From: Dolomedes plantarius
Taxonomy: Eukaryota; Arthropoda; Arachnida; Araneae; Dolomedidae
NCBI GenBank assembly: GCA_907164885.2
Contig: OU015490.1
Location: 239,553,639 to 239,617,638 of the forward strand
Length of the DNA: 64,000 nucleotides
Direction of reading: 5' to 3'
The notes beneath the pieces are model-generated. The model saw only the letters and a program-made list of their open reading frames with translations, searched no databases and was not told the DNA's origin. Both the position numbers and the translations under genes were made by a program. This document shows, piece after piece, positions 1 through 13,700 of this stretch (its first letter is position 1; each line of letters starts with the position of its first letter).

Positions 1-752
1 GAGAGCAGAATTAATATTTATTTCTAATACATTTTATTAAACTTTTAAACTTTAAAATCACTCTCCTGCAAAATCACATTTTTTTTAGATATCACGTTGT
101 TGAAAGGAGTGAGCAATATTAAATCCACAGGGACTACATTTTGATAGTATCATTTGTTTGAAAAGGCCAGTCAAATTACTGATTGTCAACCAGAAGAAAC
201 ATGTAATAAGTTGGCTGTCATTTTTGTCAGGTTTTTTTGCCATGGTATATAACTTTAAGTTTTAGTGTTGATCTGGCTTAATGATAGATCAGATCAACAT
301 TATGATAAATAATTTTCACCAAGATTTTCTTTGTGTATTCTTCGTAGAATTCTACAGTGTTGTATAAAATTTTTTAAGAGATTTATATTGAAATGTTATT
401 AGTATAATGAATATCTTTGTATAAGTGGACTAAATGTATTGTGATAAACTATTTTAAAACTTTGTCAATGTTAATACAAATAAAGCTATAGTATTTGAAA
501 AAAACTAGTTAGTATGTCTGTAAATATAGATATATATGTTCATAAGGATAACACTGGGAAATATTATAGAAAAAAATGTACAGTTAATTTCAGTGAGTGT
601 AAAAATAAGTTAATAAATATTCTGTAATAATTTTTGTGTCTTAAATTGTGCTAAATATGTATATTAATTATTTTTTACTGTTTTGAAAAAACTACAGCTC
701 TAATAACAAGTTAACAGTGCATATTAAATGATTTTGTTTTACTTAATTTTTT

Positions 753-758
753 TTTATT
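753..758 (-). promoter_or_regulatory. poly(A) signal, MRPL18
   Basis: AATAAA reads on the minus strand here, about 175 bases past the MRPL18 stop codon. No canonical signal is visible nearer the stop, so this is the best candidate for the 3' end of the transcript. It lies just beyond the hairpin at 770-830. AATAAA is common by chance in DNA this AT-rich. Confidence 0.4.
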
Positions 759-769
759 TATAGAAAAGG

Positions 770-830
770 TATGAGAGTAGCAATATAAAAGTTCTGGATT
801 TGCCAGAACTTTTGTATTGCTACCCTCACA
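770..830 (-). repeat. 28-bp-stem hairpin in MRPL18 3' UTR
   Basis: Arms 770-797 and 803-830 are reverse complements with three mismatches around a 5-base loop. It lies about 100 bases past the MRPL18 stop codon and before the AATAAA at 753-758, so the transcript should contain it. It could be a tiny palindromic transposon end, an RNA structure or a small-RNA precursor. The palindrome is seen directly; any function is inference. Confidence 0.6.
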
Positions 831-931
831 CAGGAATGTAAATAGCTGTTTTGACTAACAAAAGAAATACATGTAATACATTGGTGTATAAACAAAGTTT
901 TTACTATGTAATAGATAAATATAACAAGAAC

Positions 932-3001
932 TTAAAGATATCTTTGATCTTTAAATCTAATAGCACTAAGTTCATTTGTTTTGAGGCCTTCTTCGTCTAA
1001 AGTTTTCAACAAAAGTTGTATCTATAAAATAAAGAAAAATTTAATTAATTAGATGGAAAATATATAGATATTGTTTATGTTAAACAACTCTGCTAGTCAT
1101 CTTTATTTATATGTAAAGTTTTATTTACGGCAGCCACTATATACCTTAAGTAAAAGAATTAAAATGAGGAGTGCCTATGGGGGCAGGCCCCTCTTGTAAA
1201 CACATCTGCACATCAGAGAAAAAAAGAGGCAAAGTGCCGACATTAATCCACCAACCTTGGCAACAGCTGAGCTCCATCACCACCCTTTGGCAATGAACAG
1301 GAAATGAGCATTGAATATCCCAACAGATATATATGACTAAAACAAAGGGCTTTCACTTTCAGTAATTGAGAAAAAAAAATTTTTAATGCTATGCATGTAT
1401 ATAAATATAAAAATGCTTATATTTAATAATTGTCATTTTTTAGTATCACTAATTTGTCAATTCAATAACTATACTCTTAAATTTAATACAACTTAATTAT
1501 ACATTTGAATGCTGTGATAATACAAGTTTCAGAGCTCGCAGAGCTTCTATTAGCCATGTAAAATAGGTATTTTTACACAAAAACACCAATTATGTGTTTG
1601 TTCAAGGGAATCGCATTTAGGACTCCAACTTTTTCAAGTCAAGCACAAGCTCCAAGTTTGCTTCTCCTAACCACTGTTATTTAAAATATAAGGGTACCAA
1701 TTTATAACTTTTTGAAACTTAAAATTAGTTGAAGTAAATCAGAGTAAACTTTTAATATGTTTTAGTTAATGTTCATTAAATTTTTTCTTTACAAAACAAA
1801 TACATACACATATTTTTGCTTGTTAGTATGATGGTAGTAGTTCACTATTTTAATATTCTGTATTAAATATTTTGTTTATAAACCTACTATGGAATGATAA
1901 GGTGTATTTATATTTATATAAATTAAAAAGTTTCACTTAGATAAATATGCTATGCATGTCATAAACAAAATATTAGAATTTTTTTTAACCACTTACATAC
2001 ATTCATAAATTTTCTTGAAATTTAATTCACAAATCTTTTTTACAATGAAATCCTTATAATTTATTAATATCCTTATAATCCTTAATCCTTATAAAATGAA
2101 CATGCATTGAATGAACTGATATTGAATTTTTTGGCCAAATATAAAGACATAGCCCTGACATAGAAAGTTTTTATTAAAATGCATTTTTACTTTTACATGC
2201 ATACATGTGTAAACTGAATTAAACTGCAATAAATATCACAAGTATTTCAATAGTTTTAAATAAAATTTTAACAAGAAATATCAACTTACATGCAAAATTT
2301 CTCACTTGCACATAAAATATTATATTAAAATAGAATTCAATGAATTTATTATGATAAGCAATGATATAAGTAGTTTTAGATGTAATAAAAATAAATTTTG
2401 ATAAGATATGCTTAACAACATCAACTACGAAAAAGACTGATTGCAATATCATTATAAAATTTTAAATAAGTGTTTTTAAGTGAATTTTTTTTACTATGCT
2501 GGAGGGGAGTTTAACAGAACTTTTTCTCTGTGTTTTTGTCATTATCCCAAAACAATTTAAAAGGTGATGAAATCCATGAAATTTATCCTATATATTAAAT
2601 TTATCCTTATATTTCCCCTATTCAGCCACAAATTATGACGTTAATTTACATATACTAATTTAGTCATGAGTAATGCATATTAAACTTATTAATATATAAT
2701 AATAATATTAAATTACTATTTCATTTCAAAAAGCACCCTGTTCATAGATGGGCATTTTTTAGCAACCTAAATATTTGTTTGCTGCCTTAATTTACAATAT
2801 TGAAAGAATATTATTGATATCTAGTAAAGTATGACCAAAATTGGTAAAAAAGTATGTAAAGAAAAATATTATAAATGTAATGGATATACTTTATTTCAAA
2901 ACAAGAAGTACCCCTAACATGAATATAAGAAATATCAGAATTTACTCTAAGATCAGAAAAGGTCAGGGCACTATGATCTGCATAAAGTACAATATCTGGG
3001 C

Positions 3002-3049
<48 letters not shown>

Positions 3050-4728
3050 GGAGGAAATAAGTTGAAATTGGTGAAAACCCAAAATAAAATTTTGAAGATT
3101 TTTATTTTATCAACACTTTTTTTTAATATAAAGAAATATTTATCACTGCAAATAACTAAAGACTCGGGATACTTAGGTGGAAATCAATAATAAAAATAAT
3201 TTCACCTATCCTAAAGCATTGAGAGAATCCAATAGGAAATTACCTGATTGTCTGTTTTCCTTGACTTTTATATTCACTTTCAATTTCTCTGATTATACCT
3301 AATTTTCTAAGTGAAAACCCTGAAACCATTGTCAAAATACAAACTAACGAAATTATATTCGTAAGTTATTGATAAAAAAATTCATAGAAATAAGATTATC
3401 TATGTAATTATATATATAAAAGAGTTCCGTAACTGACTCATTCACTGACTGACATACAATGCACAGACCAAACCGCTGGACCTAGAGGGCTGAAATTTTG
3501 CATGAGGATTCTTCTTATAGTGTAGGGGTGCACTAAGAAAAATTTTTGAAAAATTCTTAGATTTTATAAAATTAAATTTTTAAGCTGGCTTTGTAACTTT
3601 TTTAAAGTTTGATTTAAAATAATAATTTGAGGGTTATAAAATTTATATCACAAGAAAGATCATAAAAATTTCTGTAAAATGAGATATTTTTCGAATCTTT
3701 ACCTCCATTTTCTGATTTTTGGTGAATATTTAAAGATTAATTTTTAGAATTTAATTTATTAAATGCTGATCACGTGATTTCTTTTTCTGGTCTTTAAATA
3801 AATTTATCATCACGTGCATAACAACTAAATAGACAAAAATATTTTTTTTCTTGCTAATGCGGCAGACGATTGGATATTATTTTGTCTATAAAAATATCCC
3901 TTACGATTTTTTTATAAATATATTTTTTTTTACATCAATTGTATACATTGATTGTCGTATTTATTATAAACATATATATATTTATTTTTTTTGACCGTTG
4001 AATTTAATTTGAATGTACTCTGTAGTGAAGTGCGGGTTTTCAGCTAGTCTATATATATAAAACAGCTCCGTAACTGACTGACATACAACGCACAGACCAA
4101 ACCGCTGGACCTAAAGGGCTGAAATTTTGCATGGCGATTCTTCTTATAGTGTAGGGGTGCACTAAGAAAGATTTTTTAAAAATTCTTCTTAGATTTTTTA
4201 AAATTAAATTTTTAAGCTGTTTTTGTAACATTATTTAAAGTTTACATTTTAAATAATAATTTGAGGGTTAAAAAATTTATATCACAAGAAAGATCATAAA
4301 GAATTCCTTTAAAATGAGATTTTTTCAAATCTTTACCTCCCTTTTCTGATTTTTGGTGAATTTTTAAAGATGAATTTTTAGAATTTAATTTATTAAATGC
4401 TGATCACATTATTTCTTTTTCTGGTACTTAAAATAAATTTATCGTCACGTGCATAACAACAAAATAGACAAAAATATATTTTTTTTTCTTGTTAATGCGG
4501 CAGACGATTGGACATTATCCAAAAAAATATTAAAATACAATAAAAGATATTATGTTCCTCAAACTGTACTATATTAACTGTACTATTTTCTTTAGTATGT
4601 CCTATTACATTTAATTTGAATATTTTCTTCTACATTATTTTGTCTATAAAAATATCCCTTATGATTTTTTTATAAATATATATATATTTTTTTTTACATC
4701 AATTGTATACATTGATCGTCGTATTTAT

Positions 4729-4766
<38 letters not shown>

Positions 4767-7700
4767 TTGCATTAATTGCATACATTGACCGTTGTATTTA
4801 ATTTGAATGTACTCCGTAGCGAAGTGCGGGTTTTCAGCTAGTTATAAATATTTGCAAAACTGCTAGTTGATAAAATCTTTATCCTTTCTTGGCAACAGTC
4901 TATATACCAGTGGTCAGTAACCTTATTCTCACTACTTAGAAGTCCAATTTTGCTTATTGTATATGCAAGTATACATGCTAAATAGATAACAAAGGGTGAT
5001 TGTTAAAATATTTCTATCTATATTTTCCTCATTTTATTATTTTTTGTATTCTTAATATAATAATGTAAGTTATTCCAAAAGTTGTAGGGGATCCTAAGTT
5101 GCCAACCTTTGAGATAATATTGCCTTGTCCTTGATCTTTAGGGTAGAGAAAAAAAGTTCACAAAGCATTATACTGATGGACTATGCTTAACATGACCAGA
5201 TGTCCCGTTTTGAACGGGACTGTCCCTTTTTAGAGTTACGAGTCCCGGTGTCCCCGAAATGAACTCTGGGATGCAAAATTTCCCATTTTCTGAAACCATG
5301 CGAAAATTTGAGTAGTTGAGCCGGCCAGACGCGATCGGTGTGTGAGAGCAAGACCGAGTTGTCGGTTGACGCGACGATAGCCGAGAGTGGCGAAGATGTC
5401 ATCGCTCGCGCTTTGTTGACTAATTGTTTGACAGATTTTTCGTTCGTCCACTTCTTGATATTTGTTTTCTTGTTGTTTGATGCTCGTGTACCTAGTAAAT
5501 AACTTAAACTTCTTTTGTTTTGGAATCATAAGTTAAAATGCCGAAACGCAAATGTATGTTCAATGTTAACTTACAAGCAAAATATCCGTTTATCAAGCAA
5601 ATAAATACTCCCTCAGATGTCAGATGTGAAAAGTGTCGTACAGAATTTAGCGTTTCCCATGGTGGTGCCAGTGATATTGAACAGCATTTAAAGTCTGAAA
5701 AACATAAAAATGCCGATCGTGACGCCGCTTCGAGTTCTTCGATGTTAACCTTTTTCAAGAAATCGGACGCACCAACTTTAAAGGATTTGGATATCGCCGC
5801 GGCAGAAGGCGTGTGGGCTTATCACACGATACAAGAAAACCACAGTTTTCGCTCTAATGATTGTGCGTCACAATTAATTCAATCATGTTTTGATCCCAAA
5901 TTACAATCATCACTGAAAAAGCCATTGATAGGTATTGGATGTGGAGCCCATGTAATTCACAATGCAATAAAATCTGCTGCAGACAGGCTACCCTTAGATT
6001 ACGAAAGCATTATTGTGAAGATATATTCATTTTTTATATTTACATGATTCGAGTTGAAGCTGTAAAGGAGTTTTGCGCCGAAACTGAAACAGAATATCAA
6101 CAAATGCTTGGCAATAGCAAAACTAGATGGCTTGCTCTTATGCCTGCCTTGGAAAGGGTTTTAAAAATGTATCAGCCATTAAAAAACTACTTTTTGAGTA
6201 TTGAAAAATGTCCCCTGTTACTAAAAAACTTGTTTGAAGATCCCACATCCGAATTGTGGCTTTATTTTTTACACGCTCAGTCAGCAAGTTTTCATCAAGC
6301 TGTATTGAAATTGGAAGGTCAGACTGTATCAGCAATTGAAGCTGCAAAAGAAATCAATCAACTAAAAGACAATTTGACTCAGAAACAGACCAATCAGTTT
6401 CTTCCATTTATGGTCTGTCAATTAATAGTGAAATCGAAAGATAATGTTACTGACATAGATGAAGAGTTTGTGAAAAGGGCTGCTACAGAATTTTATCAAA
6501 CAAGCCGTGAATATCTGGAGCAGTGGACTTACTTTCTTACCAAAGAAAGGGAGATATTTTATTGGGCAGATTTAAAAAAAAGGTCCCCGCATGGGAAGAC
6601 GTTCAAAAATCTCTGGATGTATTAATTGAAAAGGAATATATTGACTGTAATAAAGATGCAGAAGTTTTTGACGAATTTTCATTAATTTGTAACTACATTA
6701 CATTGCAGAAAGTAACCGAATGGAATAATCTAAATGTTTCCACGGAAACTCGTTGGGTGGAAGTATTCAAACACTTTCAAGCCAACAATCTTCAGCATGA
6801 AAACTTTTCTATTTTAATTGAATATATTTTATGTTTGCCTGCTACAAATGCTCCAGTAGGAAGAGTATTTTCTATGATGAACAAATTGTGGCCATCTGAG
6901 AAGACCCAGTTACAAATTTCAGTTCTAAAGGCGATGTTGATAATTAAGGTGAATATAAAAAAAATGTGCCAAGAGTTTCATTCTTACTTAAAATCATCAC
7001 CAGCTATATTAAAGCAAATTTGTTCCTCTGATAAATATAAATATAACTAAACATTTTGGGTATATATATTTTTTAATTTGTAACTTTTAAGCTAACTGAC
7101 TTTTACTGAATAATTAACTTTAAAAAAGTGTTTTTTTTCTTGACTACCTGTTAATTAACCTAAATAAACCAATGTCCCATTTTGAGTCAAAAAATAACGA
7201 CCTGTTAATTAACCTAAATAAACCAATGTCCTGTTTTGAGTCAAAAAATAAATGGTCACGTTAACTATGCTTCATATATAGTAGCTCAATGTGTAGCTAT
7301 AAGTAAGAAATTGTCGGTCACCTTTTAGCAAAGGAAATTAGAAGAGAAAAATTTTGCCTGCATGAGGGATAATTTTTCAGCACAAGAAAAACAAGTTAGA
7401 CTTTTTTTAGAGAAAAGGTATATAGGGTAGTAATAGCAGAAAAAAGAGGCATGCAGAATGGATATTTTGGAAGAGAGCAGCTAGGGCAAGCTCACCTATT
7501 AAAAAATGCTTAGAATGAACTCTGATAATATGTAACATATAAGAAATGCACCAGGTTTCTGATTATTAAGATTATAAATAAACCACTAGAGAAAAATACT
7601 TTCAATGAGTAAAATGAAATAAATTTTACTGATTTACAGAGGATTTATGGAAATTATTAAAATAAGCTAGTTACTTTAGGTGAATTCATATCTTGAGATG

Positions 7701-10700
7701 AGAATTCTGTGTGAACATACAGAATCCCACTTTGTAGACATCTATGGGCCAATATGCGAGCAATATTCATAACTGCATTATGGTCAATAGTGCTAAAAAA
7801 TAAATTACTTTATGACTATTTATAAACACAAATTATCATATTTCATGTATAAGAAAAATAAATCTCTCATTTTTGAAAATTAAATAAAAGTTTACAAGAA
7901 TATTTACTTATGAATAAAACAACTAATCTATATAAAACTTTATACAATAATTCCTACAAAAATTTTGCCCTAATAGCACTGACTTCTTAAATATGAGATG
8001 ATTATCTACACTTTGCTACTAAAAAGAATCACTGAATTATGGCATTACACATTGGTATAAACACATTGGTATAAACTGAGCCAAAATTCATGTAATAAAT
8101 AAAACTAAAAGAATTATCCCTAAACTAAATGTATATAAGATTTACCTTTTCAAATGTTTTCGTACAGCCCATTCACGAGTTGATGCAGCTATAACTGTAC
8201 GACCACTGTTATGCACTATTTTAGCTGATGTGTGTTTTGCTGATTTTTCAAAATACAATCTAAAAAAAAAATCATAAAATTACTTTTGAAAAATTACTAG
8301 AAAATAAATAGTAAATGATACTGGAATAATAATACATAAATATTTTTCACATACATAGCAGTAAGTCAATATTGCAAAGAGACTTAAGTTATAATGTGGT
8401 TATTTCTCTGCATTGAAAATGTGTGCCTAAAACCTAAAATAGAATTTTCTACCCTCTTTTGAGGAAGAAATTAATTTTCTTTTGTACGAGTTGAAAACAC
8501 TATTTACTCTAAATAATTTAGTCTCACTTACAATATAAGAACCATAAAAAAAGGAAGTGTATTTAATGCCACTTGCTATGAATGATTATACTAGTTTTAA
8601 TTTCCAATGTAAAATCTACTGACAAAATTAGGGTATTACTTTAAATTAATGAAAATTACCAGATGTAATATGAACCTTCAACATAACAACCGAATTTTAA
8701 TTATGTAAACATCAGCTTGATAGTAACTGTTTGATAATTGAGACTATTTTAAGTCTTCTGAAAGAATCAGTGTATAAGGTATATGTATAGTCAAACTTTT
8801 ATTTTCACAGATTTTTTAGATTTTTTATTACCGCTTACCAAAATCGTCTAAAAAATGTGCGAACAGCCTCTGTATTAAACATTTTAAATAAATTAAAAGA
8901 GTTTTATTACAAGAAATTTAGTCTTCAAATATGATTCTGCCAAATGAATAACACAGCATTACATTGACATTTTTTATGTGAATCATTTAATTATTTAATA
9001 TAATCTACATAATATTAAAACTCTAGTTTGTTTGTCTGTAATTCACAACAGACCTAAAGAATGCTGTATGTGAATGACTGACCTTAAAATCAGCAGAATA
9101 GAACTAGGCAAGTTTTGTTGAAGTCTGATTAAATGTAACTGAGGTTAGATGTAATGAAATGTTTATAAGGATATTTTAAACTATAAAATTCCTTCACTTT
9201 AATTAGACTTAAGAATTCTACAATCTATTATAATATTTAGAATACCATAACATTCATTTTAAATTTCATTGATAAAATCTATTGACAGAGAAGCCGCAAA
9301 ACTATCTGTAGCTGACAATTTGTCTAGGTATTTGTTGACATTTTATTTTGGGAAAAAAAAAAATTTAACTTGGATATTTCTAACTTCATATAAAAAAGTG
9401 AAATCATCATTTTTTTGGTAAAAGAGAATAGTTTTATTTTTAAATTTATAATATTGTAAATTCACAGCATTCAATTATTCCTTTCAATTTTTTGTAATAA
9501 ATATAAAAAATAGATTTTATTATTATGAATTATTGAGAAAGACACTAGATAATTAATTGTCTGTAACAAAATTTTAAATCTCTTAATTTTTTTTTATCAT
9601 AGTATCATATAAAAATATTTGAAAAATCATAATCATATTTTTGAAGATTATTTAGTTTATAAACATCTAGTTTAATTTCCTAGTTTTTATATTTAAGATT
9701 ATCAATTTCTGATTTAAAGTTAAAATTCAATTTAAAACCATATGTTCTAATTAAATAACTTTAGATATCAATATATTTAATACTAAGAAACATGATGATT
9801 CCATAAATGGCCATCATATGAGTGGGTATAGAATCAAAACTAGCAATCGACGTTTTTTTTTTCTTCTCAAAATTGAAATAAGGATACCTCCTTATAGTAT
9901 TTCAATCAGTTAAAAACGAAAATTTTTTGAGAATGGCCTACTGGTAAAAAATAATGTGGGATTTTTTTACAGGTAATTTCAAATGTATATTTTCAAAAAT
10001 GCATAAGATCTTTGCCCTTTACTTGAAATTTTTTATTTTTATTTTTAAAGTCTGATGGGGATTAGTAATTTTGATCCTATACCACTTATATGTGAGACTA
10101 GAAGAAAATATGCCTTCCCTTAAGTCTATATTATTATATCTGTTGAATAGTTTGCTTTCCCATGATTATATTTAGAAAATACAGCACCCATAACATCAAA
10201 TCTCCAAGATCTTAAAGATTTAATATCTGTATAAATAATACTTAAACATTATCTTAGTTTTTTATCTTGTATTTCAGTCTTATTACTGAGTATATTTTCT
10301 CCAAATGAAGAAGCTTTAGTTTGAAAAAATATATTTGGTAATGGTACCCCCAAAATGAGTAGTCACCGAAACAAATTTTGTTCAAATTGGACAAGGGATA
10401 TGGAATATATCGTATTTTGTAATGTAGCATTCATTATTAAAATTACTTGAAATTTGGTTTATTTAATATTTCATTACAGCCATCTGTCAGCTCAAAGAAA
10501 ATATATTTTTCAAACTAAAACTACTTCATATGGAGAAAATATACTCAGAAATAAGGCTCAAATACAAGATAAAAAAACTAGGATAATGTTTAAGTATTAT
10601 TTATAAAGATATTAAATAAAAGAAAAATTTTGTAGTCAAATGATTTCTTTGTTCTAAAACAGTGAAGTTCTCAAAATAATAGGAAATAAAGAATCTAATC

Positions 10701-13700
10701 ATTAATTTATGTACATTTATGACTTTAAATATTTCATTAAATTATCCCCTCCCCCACAAAGAAGAAAACAATCTCATTTAACTGCAGAACTAAATTAAAT
10801 TTAAATTTCTCATACAGTTTGATAAGTAAGAGACTCATAAGATCAAGTTGAACCATTAGGACCCAAGACACCTATAAGTTTTGTTGTTATAGGTTTGACA
10901 AAGGGGTTCCAATCAGAAAACTCCAGCAGGGTTTTATTCAGTAAAATAAATTAATAATTTCTAATTTAAAGTTTTCAATTAAGAATAGTAAAAATTTTAT
11001 AAATGATCAAACAACAACAAGGTACAGCCTAAAACAAAAAATTATACTGATACAAGAAAAATTTAATTAAAATATTCTTACTTATTCCAATATACAACAT
11101 CAGGTGAATCAATTGGAAAACCATTTGGTTTGACTTCTAAAAGCATTTGTTCTAAATTTCGAGGATTTCTGTTGATATATTCTGAATTAAATTTGTCATT
11201 TTCACTCAAAGGATTTTCAGGGACAAAAACATTATCAGGGTTGATAACTGGAAAGTAAAATTAAATTATTATTTTCTCATGATATTTACAACAACAAAAT
11301 CACAGACTTATAAGTCAAAGAAAATAATAAAATAGAAAATTGAAAGGAATGTACATATTTAGAAAGCATTTCAAAATGTTTATTAGTGAGAAAAATATAG
11401 AAAAAAATGCACATTTTTTCTTTTATTCTGAATTTAATAAGTTGTTTTTCCCCGAACATGGCAGGCACCTGCCTTGATGACCTATCAAAACTGTGAAATT
11501 TCCTTGGCTACTTTATTATGGGGGTAACATATAGGTAAACTAACATTGCTCCCTATAAAAGGACAGCACAGAAATGTTCAACCCTTAGGTAGGATTAGAA
11601 ATCAAGCCCACTTCATGGAAGCTTGTGACGCTAACCACTATGATGGCTAAGTTACTGAGAAAAGTGAAATTGTCCAAGAAGAAATGAATAATGAAGTTAC
11701 AGTTTGATAGTGCAGATATGGCTAGTACAAAATAAACAGACTCTTCAGTAAAATAATTTAAGAATTTCTCTTGAGTAGAAACTGTAAAGACTTTCTGCAA
11801 AATTATTAAATTATATATATATAACAAAATAAAATATAATAAATATTTTTCTTCATTTAAAATTTATGTATTACACTTTGTTGTAAAATGGGTAGCTAAA
11901 TTTTGACATCTTTCTCTTTTATTTCAAGCTCTGGACAAAAGTAGAGATCCCAAAATCCATCTTGATTCATGATACTCAATTTCAGGAGTTTTCTTAAGGA
12001 AAAGTGTAGAGGATATTTTTTATTTTCTTATAAAAATTATCCTCTACATTAGAATATTTTTTATTATAATAAAATGATATTTTTTTTATTTTCTTATTAT
12101 TATTACAATGTAAAACATGAAATACTAGTGCATGCAGCTTTTGCTTGTATGTAGTATGTATGTTCGGTACTTTTGCACTATACCGACCTGTCAGCAATGT
12201 TACACAAAAAGTTACCAATTAAACAAAATGAATACAAGAAAATACTAACATTTCCCACCACATTTCGCCTTTTGTGAATTATATTTTAAAGTAAAAAAAA
12301 AAAACCACACATGAATAGAATGAAAAAGGGTAATGCTGACATTCACACATATTACTTTTTGCAAACTACATTTCTACTTTCGGTGGCATTGTTATTTCTT
12401 TCATGCGGGAATTTTGTTTACAAAAGGAAGTGTATATAAGAAGGGGACAAAACAAGTATATTTAAGTGTATGTAAGAAAAGGGTAGATCTACATAAAAAA
12501 AAAAATATCTTTAAATTTCATTTTCATATACATTTCTGTCCACTTCTTACATATACTTAGAGTTCTTTTGTTAGTAACACTGTGGTGCAGTGATTGCATC
12601 TATGATTTGTAATAAGATGTTGAACAAATCAAACCCCAGTCTCTGCAAGCATATGAGAACAGTTTTTCCTTGCTAACAGTCTTAGTTTACTGAGAAGTTC
12701 ACAACAGGTTGATATAATGGGAAAATACAGTTTGTTTTGTATGCATGCATATTTAAAAAAATATATATATACATATAAGAACTTTTTTTACAATCATTTT
12801 ACATACCCAAGCCACTACTTACATGAACTTTTTAACCCTCTGACTGCTTATCCTGCGATTTCTGCATGCAACGCAAATGTAGCAAAATTTGCTCATCCTA
12901 CAGGCAAAGTCTTTCTTCCTTTATTTAATAGCACATCCTGTGTTACAACCATTTAACCAGTGATAATGCTTTAAATACAATATTTAGTCTTTGAATCAGA
13001 TTTTGGCCAAAAAGGGCAATAGTTATTCATTGATTTTTTATTTTTATTTGAGATCTTAGGTGGTTTTTACAAGCATTCTTATTCTTGTTTGTTCACTATT
13101 TTCAAATCAGAGATGCCGGGCAAAAAGCATTTAGTGAGTGACAGAACATATATTCTTGATGATTTGTCAGATTCTGAAAGTGATATTAGTTATCGTTTGT
13201 GACTACAAGAATACAATGGGTGGTGTTTATTTATGCGACCAAGAAATGTCATACTATCTTACTCTCAGAAATCAACAAGGAAAGTATTATATAAAAAAAT
13301 TCAGATAGCTCTTGGATCAGGCGATGTGGAATTCTTATATTCTTTACAAAAAGCAAATTCCAATACAAAAAGCTTCTGGAGTTTCATTTGCAAATGATTG
13401 AGTAAAGTATCCAAGTGTTCTGATGTAGATACGAGCGGTACACCTGGAAGACCAAGTTCTACTCCCAACCCTTTGAGATTGAAAGCCCATTATTTTACAA
13501 GCTAAGTTCCTCCTAATCCCACAAAGAAAGAGCCTCGCAGACAATGTGCTGTTTGTTGCTAAAAATAAACTGTAATTGGCAAAAAAATTCACAAAGAAAT
13601 GCGAATTTGGTGCAAATAAAGTGAAGTTCAACTTTGCCTTTATGTTTTGAGATTTATCATACTAAACTTAATTTTTACAGTAATTTGGGTTAGTAAAGTA

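Larger units (their letters stand above)
5189..7264 (+). mobile_element. hAT element with 8-bp target duplication
   Basis: CTATGCTT occurs at 5181-5188 and again at 7265-7272, a perfect 8-bp target duplication as made by hAT transposases. The ends are short and imperfect (AACATGACCAGATGTCC at left; TTAACGTGACCA as the right end reversed). The body carries a broken BED-finger hAT transposase on the plus strand. The element sits inside MRPL18 intron 4, antisense to the gene. Confidence 0.85.

Noticed and set aside
2841..3065. 74-codon open frame ending in poly-Phe
   Set aside because: The tail is the poly(T) tract read as Phe codons; the rest has no features.
5187..5529. Two minus-strand frames of 71 and 97 codons
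   Set aside because: They overlap the hAT left end and the 5' region of its transposase on the other strand; no family features.
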